This document shows positions 7,250-10,607 of a stretch of DNA of 10,607 nt, piece after piece. Under the pieces are notes generated by a model, which saw nothing but the letters and a program-made list of their open reading frames with translations, searched no databases and was not told the DNA's origin. Within the stretch, counting starts at the first letter, position 1. Each line of letters starts with the position of its first letter. Both the position numbers and the translations under genes were made by a program. The stretch covers positions 1-10,607 of the forward strand of contig JALOPY010000038.1 of the NCBI GenBank assembly GCA_025453735.1, given 5' to 3'. This DNA is from a bacterium (GTDB lineage: Bacteria; Zhuqueibacterota; Zhuqueibacteria; Thermofontimicrobiales; Thermofontimicrobiaceae).

Positions 7250-7452
7250 AACAAATTTCAGGAAAAAAATTTGCTTCACTGCTCGAGATGAAAGGTTAGG
7301 AATTAAAGCGGATCAAGGGAAGTCATCATATTTATACGAAGCTGGGCAACATGGAACGACTTTCTGTCCCAATACATGGAAACCAACCGTTAAAGCTTGG
7401 ACTGTTAAAACATTTTATGAAAATCGCTGAAATTGAAGAATCAGAGCTTTGA
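7246..7452 (+). pseudogene. hicA: HicA toxin gene broken by an amber codon at codon 18
   Basis: Starting at TTG 7246, which overlaps the hicB stop, the frame reads MKQISGKKFASLLEMKG, then TAG at 7297-7299. It then continues as ELKRIKGSHHIYTKLGNMER...LSVPIHGNQPLKLGLLKHFMKIA to TGA at 7450-7452. That is a full-length HicA (about 68 codons) with the family's GSHHIY motif, including the catalytic His, and the VPIHGNxPLKxGLL segment. The interrupted position is where HicA proteins usually have Trp (KGWELKR), so one TGG to TAG change explains it. There is no frameshift or deletion. HicA is a double-stranded-RNA-binding-fold mRNA interferase; the 17-residue product should be inactive. A restart at the ATG in GNMER would lack the catalytic His. 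A sequencing error or amber suppression are the other explanations. Confidence 0.85.
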
Positions 7453-7495
7453 CAGAGGATAAGCTTTGAGTGCATGAAACTTTGAAAGAGAAACG

Positions 7496-8566
7496 ATGAA
7501 AATAGTATCCATCGTCGGCGCCAGACCCCAGTTCATCAAGGCGGCACCGGTATCCACAGCATTGCGAAAACAGCATCATGAATTATTGTTGCATACCGGC
7601 CAGCACTATGACGATAATATGTCAAAAGTTTTTTTTGAGGAATTAGGGATTCCGCGACCCGATATCAATCTGGAGGTCGGTTCGGATAGTCATGCCCGAC
7701 AGACAGCCGCAATAATGATCGGGATTGAAGCATTTCTCGAACAAGAACAGCCTGACGTCGTTCTGGTTTATGGCGATACGAATTCGACATTGGCAGGAGC
7801 AGTCGCCGCAGCGAAGCTGCATATCACGATCGCCCATGTCGAAGCCGGATTGCGTAGCTTCAATCGTACCATGCCGGAAGAGATCAACCGGATCGTGGCG
7901 GATAAGGTCGCGGATATTTTATTCTGCCCAACGGAAACAGCAGTCAGAAATTTAGCAAATGAAGGGATAGTGAACGGAATTTACAATATCGGCGATGTGA
8001 TGTTTGATGCAGCATTGCGGTTCGCCCCTATCGCCGAGCAGAACAGCCAGATTCTCAAGAGATTATCCCTTGAACCGAAAAGCTATTTATTGCTCACGCT
8101 CCATCGGGCAGAAAACACGGATTCGGTTCAAAATCTTGGCAGTATTGTCGAAGCAATGGTTCAGTCGAAATATCCAATTATTTTTCCCGCGCATCCCAGG
8201 ACAGTGAAATTGCTAACACAATTTCAGCTTTATGAAAAATTAATTGGTGCAAAAAATATGACGTTGATTGAACCGGTCAGCTTTCTCGATATGATCATGC
8301 TGGAAAAAAACGCGCAGAAAATAGTGACCGATTCTGGCGGCGTTCAGAAAGAAGCCTATTTTTATCAGGTGCCCTGCATCACGCTTCGAGAGGAGACCGA
8401 ATGGGTCGAGACAGTGTCAGATGGCTGGAATTGCCTTGTGGGCGCCAATGTGGAAAAAATCAGATCAGCAATCGATAATTTTTTGCCTTCCAATCCTCAG
8501 CAAGGACATTATGGCGATGGGAACGCGAGTGAGAAGCTGGTGGATGTTTTGAATGATTTATTTTAA
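7496..8566 (+). CDS. wbpI: Non-hydrolysing UDP-sugar 2-epimerase, WbpI/WecB-like
   Basis: A 356-residue GT-B-fold epimerase that inverts C2 of a UDP-GlcNAc-type sugar. Family motifs appear in order: GARPQFIK (8-15), HTGQHYD (33-39), GDTNS (93-97), HVEAGLRS (114-121), PEEINR (127-132), LHRAEN (202-207), AHPRT (232-236), DSGGVQKEA (279-287) and LREETEW (297-303). The C-terminal YGDGNASEK is typical. With the dehydrogenase, aminotransferase and acetyltransferase in the same operon, the substrate is most likely UDP-GlcNAc3NAcA, giving UDP-ManNAc3NAcA (WbpI/WlbD). A plain UDP-GlcNAc/UDP-ManNAc 2-epimerase (WecB) cannot be excluded by sequence alone. The length is normal and no key residue is missing. 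GAAAGAG at 7484-7490 is a fair Shine-Dalgarno 5 nt upstream. It follows the broken hicA by 43 nt. Confidence 0.9.
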   Translation: MKIVSIVGARPQFIKAAPVSTALRKQHHELLLHTGQHYDDNMSKVFFEELGIPRPDINLEVGSDSHARQTAAIMIGIEAFLEQEQPDVVLVYGDTNSTLAGAVAAAKLHITIAHVEAGLRSFNRTMPEEINRIVADKVADILFCPTETAVRNLANEGIVNGIYNIGDVMFDAALRFAPIAEQNSQILKRLSLEPKSYLLLTLHRAENTDSVQNLGSIVEAMVQSKYPIIFPAHPRTVKLLTQFQLYEKLIGAKNMTLIEPVSFLDMIMLEKNAQKIVTDSGGVQKEAYFYQVPCITLREETEWVETVSDGWNCLVGANVEKIRSAIDNFLPSNPQQGHYGDGNASEKLVDVLNDLF

Positions 8567-8658
8567 GATAAAGCAAAATTGTCACTAGAAAATTGATAAT
8601 TGTTAATGCTAAATAAAGTCGCAACACGAACTGCAACATGAACATCTAAGGAGGCTGT

Positions 8659-9768
8659 ATGGGTATGAAAGTTCCGTTTTTGGATTTGAAAAGTCAGTAT
8701 CAGCAAATCAAAATGGAGATTGATCGAGAGATTCAATCTGTGATTGATAGCTGCGCGTTTATCAATGGACCGGCCACGAAAAATTATGAAAAGAATTTTG
8801 CGCAGTATTGCGGCGTGAAATATGCCGTGGGAGTGGCAAATGGTACGGACGCGCTCCACCTGGCGATTCGGGCGATTGGCATCGGCAAAGGGGATGAAGC
8901 CATAACTGCGCCGAATACATTTATCGCCACCACTGAAGCAATAACCCTGGCAGGCGCGACGCCGGTTTTTGTAGATATTCATCCAGCGACTTACAACATT
9001 GATGTTTCAAAAATTGAAGCAAAGATCACGGCCAAAACCAAAGCCATTATCCCGGTCCATTTGTTCGGGCAGCCAGCAGATATGGCGCCAATTCTGAATC
9101 TGGCGAAAAAATATGATTTGAAAGTTATCGAAGACGCATGCCAGGCGCATGGTGCACTTTATCATGGCAATCGGGTCGGCAGCTTCGGCGATGTGGCGTG
9201 CTTCAGTTTTTACCCTGGAAAAAATCTGGGCGCGTATGGCGATGGCGGCGCAGTGGTGTCGAATGATGAAGAGATCGCCCGCAAAGTCGCCCGGCTTGCG
9301 GATCATGGAAGTTTGGTGAAGTATCAGCATGACGTGGAGGGCGTAAACTCCCGGCTCGATTCGATTCAGGCAGCGATTCTCAATGTCAAATTAAACTATC
9401 TCGACCAATGGAATGAACGGCGCAGGAATAATGCCTATCTCTATAATGAATTTTTAAAAGATGTTGAGGGCGTCATTACGCCGGCTGAATTGGAGAATAC
9501 GAAATCAGTTTTTCATCTTTACGTGATCCAGGTGGAAAATCGGGATGAGCTCATGATAAAATTAAAAGAAGAAGGAATTGGCACTGGCATCCACTATCCC
9601 AAAGCCTTGCATCAACAGCCTGCGTACGAATACATGGGATTGAAAGCAGGAAGCTTTCCTGTGGCGGAGCAATGCGTCAGTCGCTATTTGAGCCTGCCCA
9701 TGTTTCCTGAATTGACAGAACCGATGATCAAAACAGTTTGTGATGCGATTAAAAAATATGTTGCATAA
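8659..9768 (+). CDS. wbpE: DegT/DnrJ/EryC1/StrS aminotransferase, WbpE/WlbC-like
   Basis: A 369-residue PLP-dependent sugar aminotransferase. It opens with VPFLDLKSQY, the usual family start. It shows GTDAL (62-66) for phosphate binding, EDACQAHGA with Asp159 and Gln162 under the PLP ring, and FYPGKNLGAYGDGGA with the Schiff-base Lys188. RLDSIQAAIL (212-221) and GIHYPKALHQQPAY (310-323) complete the fold. The expected reaction is transfer of an amino group from glutamate to the 3-keto-UDP-uronate made by the WbpB-like enzyme, before acetylation by the WbpD-like enzyme. AAGGAGG at 8648-8654 is the strongest Shine-Dalgarno in the window. It serves the ATG at 8659 (4-nt gap) or at 8665 (10-nt gap), so two extra N-terminal residues are uncertain. 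The last 11 nt overlap the next gene. Confidence 0.93.
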   Translation: MGMKVPFLDLKSQYQQIKMEIDREIQSVIDSCAFINGPATKNYEKNFAQYCGVKYAVGVANGTDALHLAIRAIGIGKGDEAITAPNTFIATTEAITLAGATPVFVDIHPATYNIDVSKIEAKITAKTKAIIPVHLFGQPADMAPILNLAKKYDLKVIEDACQAHGALYHGNRVGSFGDVACFSFYPGKNLGAYGDGGAVVSNDEEIARKVARLADHGSLVKYQHDVEGVNSRLDSIQAAILNVKLNYLDQWNERRRNNAYLYNEFLKDVEGVITPAELENTKSVFHLYVIQVENRDELMIKLKEEGIGTGIHYPKALHQQPAYEYMGLKAGSFPVAEQCVSRYLSLPMFPELTEPMIKTVCDAIKKYVA

Positions 9769-10607
9769 AATCATAATCTCCCGCAGGCTCATTTTCCTGC
9801 GGGAGGTTGTTATTCTGGCGATTCTGCTCTTGCTTCATATAAGCCGCGCATATTCCCAGAGCACGTATCTTCCGATGAACCATTGGGTGTACGATTACCT
9901 GGAGCGGTTGGAAACCAGGCAGGTCATCCAGGGCGTCATAAACGGCAGCAAGCCGCTATCCCGTCAGGAAATCGCTCGTTATCTCGAAGAAGCTCAAAAA
10001 CAAGAGGATCGCCTGTCAAAAGTTGAACAGGATCAATTAAATTTTTTAACGATTGAGTTTCAAGAGGAGCTAGCAACTGCAAACAGACAGGTAAAAACGT
10101 ACCAGACCAAAATTCAGCGACTGCGCCAGAACAAAATCGTGCAGAAAATTATTCCTGGCGTTATCTACCAGAACAACCGAAATTTTCTAAGCTGGAGCGA
10201 AGCTCCGTTTTCAATTTCTTTTGACCCGATCATCTATCATGCTCGAAGTTATTCGGATGTTGGCAATCAAGCTTCATTACAAAAATATTTTCAACGAAGC
10301 AGCGGGTTTCGCGCCTGGGGCAATTTTACGGATTACCTCGGCTTCTTTATTGACGTGCGGGATACTAAGGAATGGGGTACGAAAAAATACCAGATCGGCA
10401 ACTACACGCTGCCGCGGCTTGGGTTCGTCCGCGCGACAAATGAAAATTACATTTATCACGATGAAACCGTTGCCTATCTAAAACTTGGTTTTAATCATCT
10501 CCAGATAGCCTACGGCAAATTCAGCAATTTCTGGGGACCTGGTCGAACGGGCAGCCTGATCCTGTCAGATTATGCGACGTCGTACGATCAACTCAAGCTG
10601 GAATTTA
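9758..10607 (+). CDS. Wzi-family outer-membrane capsule assembly protein (5' part only)
   Basis: The reading frame is open from ATG 9758 to the window edge (283 codons, no stop), so the gene is cut off. The first 33 residues look like a signal peptide: basic n-region (MLHKIIISRRLIFLRE), hydrophobic core VVILAILLLL at 17-26, and probable cleavage near AYS-QS (31-35). The mature start has HWVYDYLERLETRQVI...GSKPLSRQEIARYL (42-71), a small helical module common before beta-barrels in FCB outer-membrane proteins. A Gln-rich helical, coiled-coil-like stretch (about 72-125) follows. After that come alternating amphipathic strands and the Wzi-like motif YGKFSNFWGPGRTGSLILSD (252-271). Wzi proteins are outer-membrane barrels that bind or organise capsule at the surface, which fits the operon. 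No Shine-Dalgarno is seen; the 11-nt overlap with the aminotransferase suggests coupled translation. Confidence 0.8.
   Translation, partial: MLHKIIISRRLIFLREVVILAILLLLHISRAYSQSTYLPMNHWVYDYLERLETRQVIQGVINGSKPLSRQEIARYLEEAQKQEDRLSKVEQDQLNFLTIEFQEELATANRQVKTYQTKIQRLRQNKIVQKIIPGVIYQNNRNFLSWSEAPFSISFDPIIYHARSYSDVGNQASLQKYFQRSSGFRAWGNFTDYLGFFIDVRDTKEWGTKKYQIGNYTLPRLGFVRATNENYIYHDETVAYLKLGFNHLQIAYGKFSNFWGPGRTGSLILSDYATSYDQLKLEF
9778..9805 (+). promoter_or_regulatory. Perfect 10-bp hairpin just after the aminotransferase stop, inside the wzi-like signal sequence
   Basis: CTCCCGCAGG (9778-9787) and CCTGCGGGAG (9796-9805) are exact inverted repeats around the 8-nt loop CTCATTTT, and weaker pairing can extend the stem outwards by about 3-4 bp. 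The position, 9 nt after the aminotransferase stop, is where a terminator would sit. However, the following bases (GTTGTTATTCTGG) are not a U-tract, and the hairpin lies within codons 7-16 of the next gene. It may be a weak attenuator or an mRNA structure limiting translation or decay downstream. Confidence 0.55.

Noticed and set aside
7068..7430. 120-codon + strand frame across hicB and hicA
   Set aside because: Out of frame with both recognisable proteins; its product has no family features.
8567..8658. Small RNA or repeat in the AT-rich gap before the aminotransferase
   Set aside because: It contains an AATTGATAATTGTTAAT-like AT-rich run but no stable stem and no second copy in the window; only the AAGGAGG ribosome site is supported.
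9778..9815. Classical rho-independent terminator closing the wbp operon
   Set aside because: The stem is perfect but no U-tract follows, and an open frame with a signal peptide and Wzi motifs runs straight through it.

Overview
The window is a stretch of a surface-polysaccharide gene cluster. Every recognisable gene is on the + strand, in what looks like one long operon with small gaps and several overlaps. The organism is a Gram-negative (didermal) bacterium: there is an SLBB-type outer-membrane export protein, a two-span Wzz-like copolymerase and an outer-membrane Wzi-family protein. Moderate GC, the multi-SLBB exporter and the style of the Wzi N-terminus resemble genomes of the FCB side of the tree (Calditrichota, KSB1 or Ignavibacteria-like lineages), but this placement is only an impression.

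Layout. About 1-105: short leader, no supported gene. 106-3381: export machinery (Poly_export/SLBB protein, then Wzz-like chain-length regulator). 3383-4396: WbpB-like Gfo/Idh/MocA dehydrogenase. 4437-5972: an accessory cassette (minimal nucleotidyltransferase broken by a stop codon, Mrr-like restriction endonuclease, 91-residue protein). 6001-6756: WbpD-like acetyltransferase. About 6770-7015: a foldback (inverted-repeat) intergenic element. 7046-7452: hicB antitoxin followed by a hicA toxin gene with an internal amber stop. 7496-8566: WbpI/WecB-like 2-epimerase. 8659-9768: WbpE-like aminotransferase. 9758 to the window end: start of a Wzi-like outer-membrane protein, cut by the window edge.

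How they fit. Dehydrogenase, aminotransferase, acetyltransferase and 2-epimerase are the four enzymes that convert UDP-GlcNAc-uronate to UDP-2,3-diacetamido-2,3-dideoxy-mannuronate in the Pseudomonas Wbp / Bordetella Wlb route. The first enzyme (WbpA, 6-dehydrogenase) is not in the window. The sugar would be built into a polysaccharide whose length and export are handled by the Wzz-like and SLBB proteins, with the Wzi-like protein holding or assembling it at the surface.

The unusual part is that this sugar pathway is interrupted twice by defence or toxin-antitoxin type DNA, and each insertion carries a gene stopped by a single in-frame nonsense codon, with recognisable family sequence continuing in the same frame beyond it: hicA (Trp codon to TAG at 7297) and the MNT gene (TGA at 4707). 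I did not find a clearly new multi-gene system. The MNT-Mrr-small protein cassette is the best candidate for one.
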